A stretch of DNA of 64,000 nt from NCBI GenBank assembly GCA_028285005.1, contig JANQQP010000017.1, positions 45,045 to 109,044 on the forward strand, written 5' to 3'. The position numbers were made by a program, and so were the translations under genes. Positions 1 to 10,114 of the stretch are shown one piece after another. Within the stretch, counting starts at the first letter, position 1. Each line of letters opens with the position of its first letter. This stretch comes from Dehalococcoidia bacterium. GTDB lineage: Bacteria; Chloroflexota; Dehalococcoidia; Lucifugimonadales; Lucifugimonadaceae. The notes below the pieces were generated by a model that worked only from the letters and a program-made list of their open reading frames with translations, ran no database searches and was not told the DNA's origin.

Positions 1-1230
1 GCAGGCTTCACGACCAGCATGCTCGACCAGATGCTGGGTAGCGGTGACTTCGTCCCGGCGCTCATCCCGGGGAGTGATTCCAATGGCGCGGGCTCAGAAC
101 GGGTCGTCTTCGTCCAGCGCGGGCTGGGAGCCACTTATCTCAATGAATCGGTGATCGAACGGGCGGGCCAGTCGCTGGACGACCTTAATGAGCAGTCGGC
201 AAGAGTGATGGAGTTCATTAAGGTCGAGGGCACGGCCACGTCCGCAGAACTGCGCTCCGCGTTCTCGGATCTCCGCTTGAGCGAGCTCAGATCGGCACTC
301 TCAACCCTGCTCAAATCCGGCCTGATCACGACCGACTCCTGGATCGCGCTCAATGCGGCGTTGCAACACGATCAGACTGTAGAGCGGGAAGTCCCTGAGA
401 CCCAGCATGCTCCGGCCGGGATCGCACGATCTGCAGCCCGCGCCGGTGCTGGAGTGCGAGGCCGAGCCGTCGCACGAGGGCAAGCGACCCGCCGCATGAG
501 GGAACTGACCTCAAGCCTGCCTGAAGGTGCGAGCTGGTTTCCTGTCGACCGTTTCTCGGTCATGGGCAACCAGCCGGACAAGACCGCGCTGGCTAACGCT
601 CGAGCGCTAGCATTGCTCAACCGCCATGGGGTCGTGAGCCGACATGTGCTGGCGCTTGAAAGCAACGGCTGGGACTGGCCGTCAATCATCAACTCGCTTT
701 CTTTGATGGAGTTGCGAGGCGATGTCCGGCGAGGCTACTTCGTTCTCGGCCTTCCTGGCGTCCAGTTCGCCATGCCGGAGACCGTGGAGCGGCTGCGTGC
801 CGGCCACAAGGGCAGCAAAGACAGCTTCACTGTGGTCTCTGCCAGCGACTTTGCATATGTGCTTGACCAGTCGCTTATTGACGCTTCGGATGCCGATGCA
901 ACCCTGCTCTCCGGGCTTTCGAGAATCCCATCGAACCACGTGGTCTTTCAGGGCGAGGAGCCGATTCTGCGGTCGGAGGCCAATGGTGAGCGTCTCACAC
1001 CTGCGTCAGACGGGGCATCGAGAGTCGTCGCAGCAGCGGTTAGAGCGCTTCGAGACCACTTCGTTCCTGCATCCGGCTCCTACGGCAACAGCATCTCAGT
1101 GCGCAGCTGGGACGGTAATGACATCCTCGGCTCACCCGGAGAACCAGTGCTGGAAGACGCCGGCTTCAGACGAGATTTTCCAGCAATGACCTTCGACGCA
1201 GTACAGTCCAGAGCACTGAACAGCCGGTAG
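1..1230 (+). CDS. Lhr-family DEAD/DEAH ATP-dependent helicase, C-terminal part (5' truncated by window start)
   Basis: Frame is open from base 1. Motifs typical of the Lhr C-terminal region, e.g. ALALLNRHGVVSRHVLAL...MELRGDVRRGYFVLGLPGVQFAMPETVERLR. Confidence 0.8.
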   Translation, partial: AGFTTSMLDQMLGSGDFVPALIPGSDSNGAGSERVVFVQRGLGATYLNESVIERAGQSLDDLNEQSARVMEFIKVEGTATSAELRSAFSDLRLSELRSALSTLLKSGLITTDSWIALNAALQHDQTVEREVPETQHAPAGIARSAARAGAGVRGRAVARGQATRRMRELTSSLPEGASWFPVDRFSVMGNQPDKTALANARALALLNRHGVVSRHVLALESNGWDWPSIINSLSLMELRGDVRRGYFVLGLPGVQFAMPETVERLRAGHKGSKDSFTVVSASDFAYVLDQSLIDASDADATLLSGLSRIPSNHVVFQGEEPILRSEANGERLTPASDGASRVVAAAVRALRDHFVPASGSYGNSISVRSWDGNDILGSPGEPVLEDAGFRRDFPAMTFDAVQSRALNSR

Positions 1231-1242
1231 AGTCCGAGGCCT

Positions 1243-1320
1243 GTCATTCTGAACTTGATTCAGAATCTTTCGGTTGACCGTCGTTCAGCGGTCAGATCCC
1301 TCCGCTTCGGTCGGGATGAC
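1243..1320. repeat. Dispersed intergenic repeat family A, copy 1 (78 bp)
   Basis: GTCATTCTGAACTTGATTCAGAATCT...GGTCAGATCCCTCCGCTTCGGTCGGGATGAC; similar in sequence and length to 14329-14406. Confidence 0.8.
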
Positions 1321-1337
1321 GGCCAGCAATCAGCGCC

Positions 1338-2549
1338 CTAAGCAGCCTCGGTCTGGCTGCCCTCGCCGGCTAGCACAACAGGCATATCGGCTTCGACAAT
1401 CGTGCCCTTGCCGGTGCTGCTCTGGATAGTCAGGTCGCCGCCGTGTAGGCGAACAAGGCCGCGGGCGAGCACAAGGCCCAGGCCAGAACCGGCCTCAGTC
1501 TGATCGCTCTCGCTGCGCCTCGACGGCTGATCCGGGTCGAACGGCTCGAACACCTTCGCAATCTGACTGTCGCTCATCCCTCGTCCCTGGTCCACAACGC
1601 GAATCCGAAGACGGTTGCCCTCGGCCCACATCTCAAGATCCACTGGGAGGGCGTCCGCCGAGTAGCGGGAGGCATTTGAAACAAGCACATTCACGATCTG
1701 CAGAAGACGCACTCTGTCCGCCCACACAGTCACCTTCGTCGGCGGCGTGGTGGAACGTAGAGCCTGCTGCCTGCCCTCGAGGATCGGCCCCATGTCCATG
1801 GACACCTGGGCCGCCAGGTCTCCAAGTTCGAACTCGGTGCGTTCAAGGCCGATCGTGCCGGACCGCAATCTTGCGAAATCTACGAAATCGTTTAGCAGCC
1901 TCAACAGCCTGCGCCCCGACCGGTTCGCCTTGTCAATGCGCCCGATCTGGTCGTCGTTAAGGTTCCCCGGCTTGTTCTTGGCGAGCAGGTCAAGGTAGGT
2001 CATGACGGTCGCCAGCGGACCCTTAAGGTCATGCGCCATCCGGCGCAGGAGCTGGTCATCTGTCGCACCGTTAGATCCGGTATCTGCCTGCTGCAGGCTC
2101 CCTCCAATTGCCAGTCCGGCAACCGCAGAAAGCGACTTCAAATAGTTGAGCGCAGAGACCGGGTAGACGTTCCCGGCAACCCCGTTTCCGGCCGCCAGCA
2201 CGCCGATCAGTCCAGAGCCCGAATCTATGGGAGCGGCGAGCTGCACGCCATGCTCAGCGAAGAGCGCCTCGTCCCACTCATCCAGTTCCGTGCCCGGCTG
2301 CTCAAGGAATGGTTCGCCAGCGCGCAGCACCGCACCTTGCGTCTCCAGCCACTTTCCGATTCGACTGTTGTGCCTCAGCTTGATGAACGGAGCATCGGGT
2401 CGGGTGTCAGCCGAGGTGACGAACCACTCGGCGTCATCTGAGCGAAGCAGAACCGCAACCCAGTTCGACTGAATGGCCGACTGAGCCGACACAGCGATGC
2501 TGTGTACGAGTTCCGAGAAGCTGTTTGGGCCGTCTGACATCAATGGCAC
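1338..2549 (-). CDS. GAF-domain sensor histidine kinase
   Basis: H-box RRMAHDLKGPLATVMTYLDLL; N-box NVLVSNASRYS; G-boxes VVDQGRGMSD and GSGLGLVLARGLVRLHGG. Confidence 0.9.
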   Translation of the reverse strand: MPLMSDGPNSFSELVHSIAVSAQSAIQSNWVAVLLRSDDAEWFVTSADTRPDAPFIKLRHNSRIGKWLETQGAVLRAGEPFLEQPGTELDEWDEALFAEHGVQLAAPIDSGSGLIGVLAAGNGVAGNVYPVSALNYLKSLSAVAGLAIGGSLQQADTGSNGATDDQLLRRMAHDLKGPLATVMTYLDLLAKNKPGNLNDDQIGRIDKANRSGRRLLRLLNDFVDFARLRSGTIGLERTEFELGDLAAQVSMDMGPILEGRQQALRSTTPPTKVTVWADRVRLLQIVNVLVSNASRYSADALPVDLEMWAEGNRLRIRVVDQGRGMSDSQIAKVFEPFDPDQPSRRSESDQTEAGSGLGLVLARGLVRLHGGDLTIQSSTGKGTIVEADMPVVLAGEGSQTEAA

Positions 2550-2624
2550 ACCCTGGCTAGTGATAGCTCGACCCGCCGCACTGGCAGCGAGCAGAACGTG
2601 GGATCAACAGAAAGCAGATCGTGG

Positions 2625-3335
2625 TTAGGCCGCAGCGGAGTTGGAGCGCTGCTCAATGTAGACGTAGCCGAACCCGCGCCGTGTGATGATCAGCTTGGGG
2701 TGCGAAGGGTCTTCTTCGATCTTCCGGCGCAGGTGACCCACATGCCACTTCACAAGCTCCTCGGTGTCGTATTCACGGCCCCAGACGCTGTGAAGCAGCT
2801 GTTCGGCCGGCACCGGCTGACCCTTCTGGCGGACAAGCATCGAAAGCAGCTTGTACTCCGTCGGCGTCAGGTCCGTGTCCTCGCCGCGCACCGAAACGGT
2901 TCGGCGGGCGAAGTCGATCTCGATCACATCGTCGCTGAACTTGTCGACGGTGGCGGGACTTGAAGCGCTGGTGGCTCGGCGCAGGCCGGCCTGGACCCTG
3001 GCCAGCAGCTCACCCATTCCAGTGCCCTTCACAACGTAGTCGTCAGCACCCTTCTCGAAGGCTCGGATCTTCTCGCGCTCATCAGCCAGGCCGCTGAGAA
3101 TGATGACCGGGACGTTTGACATGGACCTGATGCGCTCGCACAGGTCGAAACCGGTCGTGCCGGGGAGCAGGACATCAAGCAGAACCAGGTCGGGCTGGAA
3201 CTCATAGAACACTCGCAGAGCCTCATCACCATCGCCGACCGCCCTGGTTGAGTAGCCCTCTTCCGTCATGCTTTCGTCAAGTGCATCGCGCATGTCAGCA
3301 GAGTCTTCAACCACGAGTATTTTGTGAGTTGCCAT
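2625..3335 (-). CDS. OmpR/PhoB-family response regulator
   Basis: Receiver domain MATHKILVVEDSADMRDAL...DLVLLDVLLPG...KGADDYVVKG plus winged-helix DLTPTEYKLLSMLVRQKG...RRGFGYVY. Start placed at MATHK (3335). Lies upstream of the histidine kinase on the same strand. Confidence 0.92.
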   Translation of the reverse strand: MATHKILVVEDSADMRDALDESMTEEGYSTRAVGDGDEALRVFYEFQPDLVLLDVLLPGTTGFDLCERIRSMSNVPVIILSGLADEREKIRAFEKGADDYVVKGTGMGELLARVQAGLRRATSASSPATVDKFSDDVIEIDFARRTVSVRGEDTDLTPTEYKLLSMLVRQKGQPVPAEQLLHSVWGREYDTEELVKWHVGHLRRKIEEDPSHPKLIITRRGFGYVYIEQRSNSAAA

Positions 3336-4028
3336 GTCCAAGTCCACCTGTAACGAATATGACTGATGAGTCCCTACCGACTTATCCCAGTGTGGAGGGC
3401 TCAACTACCCTCATGCTTTGGGCAACATACCGGCGGAGGCTGTCGAAAGAATCAATCGGCATGCGCGAACTCGCCTACCGATCTCTCTTAGCCTGTTTTG
3501 CGCTGCCGTACTCCCTTATGTGGAGGCCGCAACCTGGTGACTGAAAGGTGCCCGGATCAGAGTCCGAGAACCGCCGAGAGCTACCCGCAGGGGCCAGTCA
3601 GTACAACAACGCCAGTTGAACACGCCGGTCTGCCGCGCCGCGGCCCTCGCTCACACCGCCACTACACCCATTCTCAGCGCAATTCACCGGACACATGCGC
3701 CTGGCGCATAGGAAGATCGGGCACAGGCTGCTCCCGGTTGCTCCCCGACCCGGTCCGGTGGGTGAGGCACGGTATCACCCTTTCGTACCAGTGAGCGGAT
3801 AGGTCCTCCAACTGAGAGCACTGGACTCATGGCACAGGCGCACACCCGTCTCACACCCCTCTTCACCAGCGCCTCTACGTACGCCACTCCGCTGCCAACC
3901 CTGACTCCCAACACGGCACATGCACACTGACTCGTGTCGCAGATTAGCTGTGATCGAGCCCGGACCGTTACGCCAGCCAATGAGGCACTCGGTCCCTGCT
4001 CACAACCGACCGTTAGGAGTTCACCCCG

Positions 4029-4763
4029 ATGCCCGCCATCAGGCTGTTGATAGTCGATTCGGAAGACCGCTACTGGAAAGATACCGAACCAGAGTTCATA
4101 TCAGACCCACGGTTCGAACAGGTGAGCAGAGCCGTCACCGCTGAACAGGCGCTGATGAAGCTCCACGCAGCACGGCCCTCGGTGGCGATAGTGGACATGA
4201 CAGTGCCATCCCCTGCTACCAGCGAACTGCTGCACAGGCTCACGACAACCACTTCTCCGGTGCCCATCGTCGCAATCTGTGAACTCCTCGATGACGGACA
4301 TGTCGGCTACGCAGTTGGAGTGGGCGCATGCGCGGTGCTGTCTCGCATGTCACCGCCCAAGCAGGTCCGTGGAGTCGTGCTCGAGGCCTCCTCAGGCGCG
4401 ATGCCCATACAGCGAGACATCGCTGAACGGCCGGACCTGCTCAGGCACCTGATCTCAGAGTTCCAGCGCAGGCTGCGAGGCAGCGGGCCTTCGTCAGCCA
4501 CGCAGTGTCCGCTCACGGAGCGTGAGCGGACCATCCTCGAACTGGTCGCATCAGGCCACGCCAACAAAGAGGTGGCGTTCGAGCTCGGCATATCTGAGCG
4601 CACCGTCAAGAACCACATGACCAACATCCTTGCCAAGCTCTCAGCAAAGGACCGCGCCCACGCCGTCCGCATCGGCATCCAGAGCGGCTGGATCTGCCGT
4701 GACCAGTGGGAACCGGCACTTGCGCCTCGCCCGGCGGCACAATCCGTCATGAGGGCTGCGTAA
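4029..4763 (+). CDS. NarL/LuxR-type response regulator
   Basis: Receiver-like N-terminus (LLIVDSED...VAIVDMTVP) and LuxR HTH LTERERTILELVASGHANKEVAFELGISERTVKNHMTNILAKL. Stop overlaps the next start (TAATG). Confidence 0.88.
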   Translation: MPAIRLLIVDSEDRYWKDTEPEFISDPRFEQVSRAVTAEQALMKLHAARPSVAIVDMTVPSPATSELLHRLTTTTSPVPIVAICELLDDGHVGYAVGVGACAVLSRMSPPKQVRGVVLEASSGAMPIQRDIAERPDLLRHLISEFQRRLRGSGPSSATQCPLTERERTILELVASGHANKEVAFELGISERTVKNHMTNILAKLSAKDRAHAVRIGIQSGWICRDQWEPALAPRPAAQSVMRAA

Positions 4764-6385
4764 TGACAACAGCTAAGAGCAAGGAAGCCGAGCACAACGA
4801 CTCGGAAGACAAGCAGCAGCTGATCACCGACGACGAACAGCAACTCAACCCGGATGTCGAATTCGACTGGACAACGCTAGAGGCGGGTGAGACCGCTACA
4901 TCTGTCATACCGGAATCGCTCGCACGCAAGTACGTCGCCTTCCCCGCAAGGATCGAAGAAGGCAAGCTGCTTGTGGTCATGGCGAACCCGAAGGACTACC
5001 GAGCCCTTCAGTCGCTTGAGATGCGCGCCAGGATGGAGGTCATTCCGATCGCCAGCCCGGCCGATGACATCATCAACGCCATCGACCTGCATTACTCGTC
5101 CTCCATGCCAGACTCGATCTCGTCCGCCATGGACAACCGCTATGTAGCCAAGGCCGGAGAGCACGAAGAGGTCCGTGAGATACCGCTGGTACTGGGCACC
5201 GAGGAAGAGGACGAAGACTCAGACTCAAGCCCAGTCATCCAGGCCATCGACTCGCTCATATCGCAGGCGGTGAAGGCCCGTTCGACGGACATCCACATTG
5301 AGCCCATGGAAGACCGCGTCAGGGTCCGTTTCAGGATTGACGGCTTCCTGCAAGAGGTCGCCCGGCTTCCGCTTGCGGCACACGGCGCGCTCATATCCAG
5401 GCTCAAGATCATGTCCGGTATGGACATCGCCGAACGCAGGCGGCCGCAGGACGGTCACTTCGCGGTGAAAGTCGGTGAGTCGAGCATTGAGGTACGTTCA
5501 GCGACCTCGGACACCGTGCACGGCGAGATGGCGGTGCTCAGAATCCTGAACAAGAGCCTCAAGCTGTTCTCGCTCAACGACCTCGGCATGATGGAGCACT
5601 CCACCGAAGCTATGCGACGGCTGCTGGGCGCTCCGTACGGGATCCTGCTCGTATCAGGCCCGACCGGTGCCGGTAAGACAACCACGCTCTATGCGGCGCT
5701 CAACGAAATGGACTCCCGCCGCACCAACATCATCACGATCGAAGATCCGGTTGAGTACCGCTTCCCCGGAGTCAACTCGATCCAGATCAACGAAAAGGCA
5801 GGTCTCACTTTCCCTGCAAGCCTGCGTGCTGTCCTCCGTATGGACCCGGACACTGTGCTAGTCGGTGAGATCCGTGACGCAGAGACGGCCCGCATCGCGG
5901 TACAGGCCGCTCTGACAGGTCACCTCGTGATGTCATCAGTCCACGCCAATGACGCCGTCAGGGCGGTCAGCAGAATGGTCGACCTTGGAGTTGAGCCATT
6001 CCTGCTTTCATCAGCCTTGCTCGGAGTCGTCTCCCAGCGCATGGTCCGCATGATCTGCGACCACTGCGAGAAGGAGCTCGAGCCGGACGGTGACGAGGCG
6101 AACGCCGCTCTCGAGATGGGCTTCGAGCCCGGCACGAAGCTTAAGCAGGGCGAGGGCTGCTACTTCTGCTCTTTCACTGGCTACCGCGGCCGCACAGGAC
6201 TGTACGAAATCCTGGTTGCAACCGAGGAATTCAGGCAGCAGATCCTGGTAGAAACCGATAACGCGAAGCTGCTCGAAACGGCCCGAGGCAACGGGTTCAG
6301 GAGCATGAGGGACGACGGCCTGGAAAAGGTTCAGAAGGGCCTAACTTCACCATCTGAAGTCATGAGGAGCGTGTACTCGCTATGA
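4763..6385 (+). CDS. Type IV pilus/type II secretion assembly ATPase, PilB/GspE family
   Basis: Walker A GPTGAGKTTTLYAAL; Walker B/Asp box LRMDPDTVLVGEIRDAETA; His box SSVHANDAVRAVSRM; tetracysteine CDHCEK...CYFCSFTGYRGRTGLYEIL. Confidence 0.96.
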   Translation: MTTAKSKEAEHNDSEDKQQLITDDEQQLNPDVEFDWTTLEAGETATSVIPESLARKYVAFPARIEEGKLLVVMANPKDYRALQSLEMRARMEVIPIASPADDIINAIDLHYSSSMPDSISSAMDNRYVAKAGEHEEVREIPLVLGTEEEDEDSDSSPVIQAIDSLISQAVKARSTDIHIEPMEDRVRVRFRIDGFLQEVARLPLAAHGALISRLKIMSGMDIAERRRPQDGHFAVKVGESSIEVRSATSDTVHGEMAVLRILNKSLKLFSLNDLGMMEHSTEAMRRLLGAPYGILLVSGPTGAGKTTTLYAALNEMDSRRTNIITIEDPVEYRFPGVNSIQINEKAGLTFPASLRAVLRMDPDTVLVGEIRDAETARIAVQAALTGHLVMSSVHANDAVRAVSRMVDLGVEPFLLSSALLGVVSQRMVRMICDHCEKELEPDGDEANAALEMGFEPGTKLKQGEGCYFCSFTGYRGRTGLYEILVATEEFRQQILVETDNAKLLETARGNGFRSMRDDGLEKVQKGLTSPSEVMRSVYSL

Positions 6386-7542
6386 CAACCTCACCAGCAC
6401 GCCGCCGAGTTACAGACAACATGCGCCGACGCAGGCGCCGCAGGGCACCGGTCAAGAAGTCGCTGTGGCAGCGGCTCAATGACTCCGAGATCTTCTCGAA
6501 GAAGAAACCGAAGAAGACCGAAGTCATTGCATTCACTCGTGAGCTGTCGACTCTGCTCGACTCGGGTATCGGCATGGGCCCGGCTCTGTTAATGCTCGCG
6601 GAAGGCCGCAAAGGCACGATGCTGGGCGATGCCATCGCTCAGATGGCCGAGGACCTGAACTCAGGTCTCACCATCGCTGAATCGATGGCCAAGCACCCGG
6701 ACGTGTTCCCGAAGATCTATGTCAGGACAGTGTCGGCCGCAGACCGGGGCGCGCCACTCTCGACGTCGCTGAAGCAGGCGGCTGACTTCATGGACACCGC
6801 CGCATCGGCTATCGCGCAGGCGAAACGGGCGTTGGTCTATCCAGCGTTGATCCTGTCCGTAGGTATCGGAGTTGTGATTCTGCTGCTGACCGTTTCGCTG
6901 CCGCAGATGATCTCACTGTTCGAGAACCTGGAGACCGAGCTTCCAGTTCCCACCAAGATCCTGATCGCATTCTCTGACTTCCTCCGTACTTATCCGCTGT
7001 TTATCTTCGGCGGACTGCTCGCCCTTGTCGCTGGGCTGTTCAAGCTCAGGAGCACTGAGAAGGGCCGCGAGGTCATGCACAAAGGCATGCTGAGGCTGCC
7101 CCTGATGAGCGGAGTTGTCGTCTCAAGCGACGTGGCCCGCGCATCGGGAGCGCTTGCCGCACTCACCGAAGTCGGCATGCCCGTGCCCGATGCTCTGGAC
7201 GTGGCTCGTGAGACGGTTGGTAACGACATCATCCGTCACGCACTCAGCGATGCCCGCCAGGGCCTGATCGCGGGTGAAGGACTTGCCGGCCCGCTTGAGA
7301 AGGCCGCGATCTTCCCGGCCACGTTCATCCAGACGCTGAAGGTGGCGGAGGACACAGGAACGCTGGACGCGAACCTGAAGCGAATGTCCGAGTTCTATCA
7401 GCTGGATGCGCAGGAGAAGGTCAAGAGCATGGTGAGCCTGATCGAGCCGATGTCCACGGTCATCGTGGCTCTTGCCGTCGGCTTCGTCGCTCTCTCCGTG
7501 ATCATGCCGATGTACTCGGCCCTCGGCGCCCTGCAGGAGTAG
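6382..7542 (+). CDS. Type IV pilus/type II secretion inner-membrane platform protein, PilC/GspF family
   Basis: ATGA overlap with the ATPase gene. Two GspF-type domains (FTRELSTLLDSGIGMGPALLML... and SDVARASGALAALTEVGMPVPDALDVA...). Confidence 0.94.
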   Translation: MTTSPARRRVTDNMRRRRRRRAPVKKSLWQRLNDSEIFSKKKPKKTEVIAFTRELSTLLDSGIGMGPALLMLAEGRKGTMLGDAIAQMAEDLNSGLTIAESMAKHPDVFPKIYVRTVSAADRGAPLSTSLKQAADFMDTAASAIAQAKRALVYPALILSVGIGVVILLLTVSLPQMISLFENLETELPVPTKILIAFSDFLRTYPLFIFGGLLALVAGLFKLRSTEKGREVMHKGMLRLPLMSGVVVSSDVARASGALAALTEVGMPVPDALDVARETVGNDIIRHALSDARQGLIAGEGLAGPLEKAAIFPATFIQTLKVAEDTGTLDANLKRMSEFYQLDAQEKVKSMVSLIEPMSTVIVALAVGFVALSVIMPMYSALGALQE

Positions 7543-7820
7543 CAGCCAAACTCACATCTGCTGCAGCCGGTCCTCCCAGATCGACCGGTCGACCGCACCT
7601 GCCCTTATCCGGTCCCGTGTGGATTCTCTTTCCGGCCGCTACGGCCTGTGGGCGGACTTTGCACGCCTCGTCAACTGGCATCAAATTGACCTGCCGGCTA
7701 CCGGGGGAGGCTCCTTTAAGAGCCGAAACGATGTGCTGACCACACCTTCGGCACACAATCGCCAGCCCTCGTCCCACTGGTTCAGGCGAGATCATGTTCC
7801 AGATGACCTCAAATGGCCGA

Positions 7821-8234
7821 ATGGAGACATCTGTGGCAATCCGAGGGAACAGGTCAGTGCGGAACGCCGCTCGGCGCAACTTGCGTCAGAGCGGCGTGAT
7901 TCTGCTCGAGACGCTCGTAGGAGTCGCCGTCATTAGTACGACGGTGCTCGCCGCCCTCGTCGCCCTCTCCACAGCTTCTGTGGCCTCGCAGCAGGTCCAG
8001 GACGACACGAGGGGCGCAGTTGTGGCCGTATCGCAGATCGAACTGATCCGCACACTGCCATTCGTCGCGACGCCGGGGACATACACCTCGGTCACGCCAC
8101 CGGCCGGCTACGCGGTGTCGAACACCACGGCAGCCTACCCGGGAGGCAACGCAAATATCCAGAACGTCACCGTGACCGTCACTTTCGGCGGTGATGTCGT
8201 CCAGGAACAGACGATCGTCAAGATCAACCGTTGA
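7821..8234 (+). CDS. Prepilin/pseudopilin-like protein (PilV/GspI-like)
   Basis: Class III signal-like N-terminus RQSG|VILLETLVGVAVISTTVLAALVAL with Glu5. Lies in the pilus operon. Confidence 0.75.
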   Translation: METSVAIRGNRSVRNAARRNLRQSGVILLETLVGVAVISTTVLAALVALSTASVASQQVQDDTRGAVVAVSQIELIRTLPFVATPGTYTSVTPPAGYAVSNTTAAYPGGNANIQNVTVTVTFGGDVVQEQTIVKINR

Positions 8235-8238
8235 AGCC

Positions 8239-8745
8239 ATGAATCAACAGGCCACAACACGAGTCAGCTCGACGAAGAGCAAGCGCAAGCAGCGGGGATT
8301 CTCGCTGCTTGAGCTCATCATCTCCATCGGCTTCATGGCGTCACTCGCCGGACTGATCTCTGGGAGCACGTTCCTCTCGATCAGGACACGAGTAGAGACC
8401 GGAGCAGTCGCCGATGTGGCAGTTGAGACCGCGAAGACGACCCGCTGGCTGGTGAGAGATGTTCACAGGGCCGAGAGCACAAACCTCGTCGACCCATCGA
8501 CCGGCTCCACCTCAGCAACCTTCAGCTGGGACGACGGCGGCCCCGTCAGCTGCACATTTGCACTCTCGGGAACAGATATGACGAGGACCTGCGGCGGAGC
8601 AGCAACGACCGTCGGCAAGTTCATCAACAACCTCACGTTTGATAGATCAGGCAACTTGATAACTGTCCACTACCAGATCGTTCCGCCAGATGCGGTGGAC
8701 CGGGCGGAACAGCTGGACCTGAACATTGCACTGGGAGGCGGATAA
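8239..8745 (+). CDS. Prepilin/pseudopilin-like protein (PilW/GspJ-like)
   Basis: KQRG|FSLLELIISIGFMASLAGLISG N-methylation motif. Start placed at MNQQ (8239). Confidence 0.82.
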   Translation: MNQQATTRVSSTKSKRKQRGFSLLELIISIGFMASLAGLISGSTFLSIRTRVETGAVADVAVETAKTTRWLVRDVHRAESTNLVDPSTGSTSATFSWDDGGPVSCTFALSGTDMTRTCGGAATTVGKFINNLTFDRSGNLITVHYQIVPPDAVDRAEQLDLNIALGGG

Positions 8746-10106
8746 TGATGAAGAAATTCGCTAAGTCCATCATCCGGTTCTTCAGACTCGAAAAGAAGGC
8801 GGAAGACGTCACCCGCCAGGGTGGCTATGTAGTCATCTCTCTGGCAGCCATCGGACTCTTCGGAGGCGCGGCAGCTGCCGCACCGGTGCTCAACAGGGTT
8901 GTTGGCTCGCTAAACGCGGGCGATACCGCGCCCGTCGACCAGTCTGGAGCCTCCTGTGCAGCCGAGCACGCGCTCTGGCGCATCGAGAACGACCCCGGCC
9001 TCTGGACCGGCATGAGCGGTTCGCCTCCCACGATCAACTACCAGCACCCGGCCTGTGGCGTGCTTTCGGACGCCGACATCAGCATTACGGCGCTCGATGA
9101 CCCGCCAACTGGCGCCGACCGCTTCGAGATCGCCCTGGAGGTCGCACCGGACACTCTGCCGACCAACACCGATGTTCAGTTCATCTACACGCTGACGATC
9201 ACGAATGATGACATCGTTCCTCACGACATCACGCGCATCATCATCGACCCGAAGTGGTTCTTCGCACCTGACACGGTTGCGGGCACCACAACCGGTCTGA
9301 CCACAGATGACCCGGTCAGGATCGGTGGTTCGTTCTTCGGTCTCGAATACGCCAAGTTCCAATGGGACATATTCCCCCACATTGAGGTTCCGGCATTCGG
9401 TGGCGAAGTTCAGTTGAACTTCACGGCCCAGGACAACCGCGGAACTGGTTCGCACTTCAACGGCGCATCGGTCAGGTTCGACGGTGAAGGCGAGTACCAC
9501 GCTCCCAACTCGGCACGTGTTCGCTTCCAGAGCAGCAACGATCTGCTCATCGAGCAGTTCGTGACTCCTGGAGTGTCGTCCGCTGGCAATAACACGACTT
9601 ACGACTACACGATCCGTGCAACTAACACGGACGACGACGCACCCATTACGCTCGAGTGGGTGCGGGCATGGCACGACCAGACTTTCAACTACGTATTCGG
9701 CTCCTCCATGTTCGATGGAGCCAGCTTCGCTGACCCTTCCACGGTCTCGTCAGGCTGGCTGTTCGACTGGTTCGCCGAATTCGTCACTCTGGACTCTCGT
9801 GCCAGGCACCGCTGGGATGTGCCGCCAACCACAATCAACCCTGGCTCCAGTGTTGATCTGACGTACCAGATGCAGGCTTCACTAGAGCCGGGCACGTACT
9901 TCTCACGTGCTTCGGGCTACGTGTCTGAACAGCCCGGTGGAATCTGGGCGCTGTTGGAGCTTTCCACTTCAACATCGGGTGAGACCGCTCCAGTTGAGGT
10001 GTTCCAGGGCTTCACCGTTTTGGCCGTGCACGAAGGCACGACGGTTGAGGTGACCGGAACCATCACGGAGAACGGCGTCGAAGTCACTTCCTGGAAGGAG
10101 TTCTAG
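8745..10106 (+). CDS. Pilus-operon surface/PilX-like protein with extracellular beta-rich repeats
   Basis: TAATG overlap with the preceding gene. N-terminal TRQGGYVVISLAAIGLFGG hydrophobic segment; DUF11-like text (FIYTLTITNDDIVPHDITRIII...DYTIRATNTDDDAPITLEWVRA). Confidence 0.6.
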   Translation: MMKKFAKSIIRFFRLEKKAEDVTRQGGYVVISLAAIGLFGGAAAAAPVLNRVVGSLNAGDTAPVDQSGASCAAEHALWRIENDPGLWTGMSGSPPTINYQHPACGVLSDADISITALDDPPTGADRFEIALEVAPDTLPTNTDVQFIYTLTITNDDIVPHDITRIIIDPKWFFAPDTVAGTTTGLTTDDPVRIGGSFFGLEYAKFQWDIFPHIEVPAFGGEVQLNFTAQDNRGTGSHFNGASVRFDGEGEYHAPNSARVRFQSSNDLLIEQFVTPGVSSAGNNTTYDYTIRATNTDDDAPITLEWVRAWHDQTFNYVFGSSMFDGASFADPSTVSSGWLFDWFAEFVTLDSRARHRWDVPPTTINPGSSVDLTYQMQASLEPGTYFSRASGYVSEQPGGIWALLELSTSTSGETAPVEVFQGFTVLAVHEGTTVEVTGTITENGVEVTSWKEF

Positions 10107-10114
10107 GCCAGACT

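Noticed and set aside
7543-7820. Possible riboswitch or leader RNA in the gap within the pilus operon, and in the 3336-4028 and 23580-23946 gaps
   Set aside because: I could not identify conserved riboswitch motifs or a convincing fold by eye; no support without covariance-model search.
8910-9674. Long minus-strand ORF (254 aa) opposite the PilX-like gene; similar shadows at 22676-23440 (+), 29128-29877 (-), 36100-36885 (-), 41680-42306 (-)
   Set aside because: They lie antisense to strongly supported genes, have Arg/Val/Asp-biased shadow-ORF composition and match no family. They are typical artefacts of high GC.
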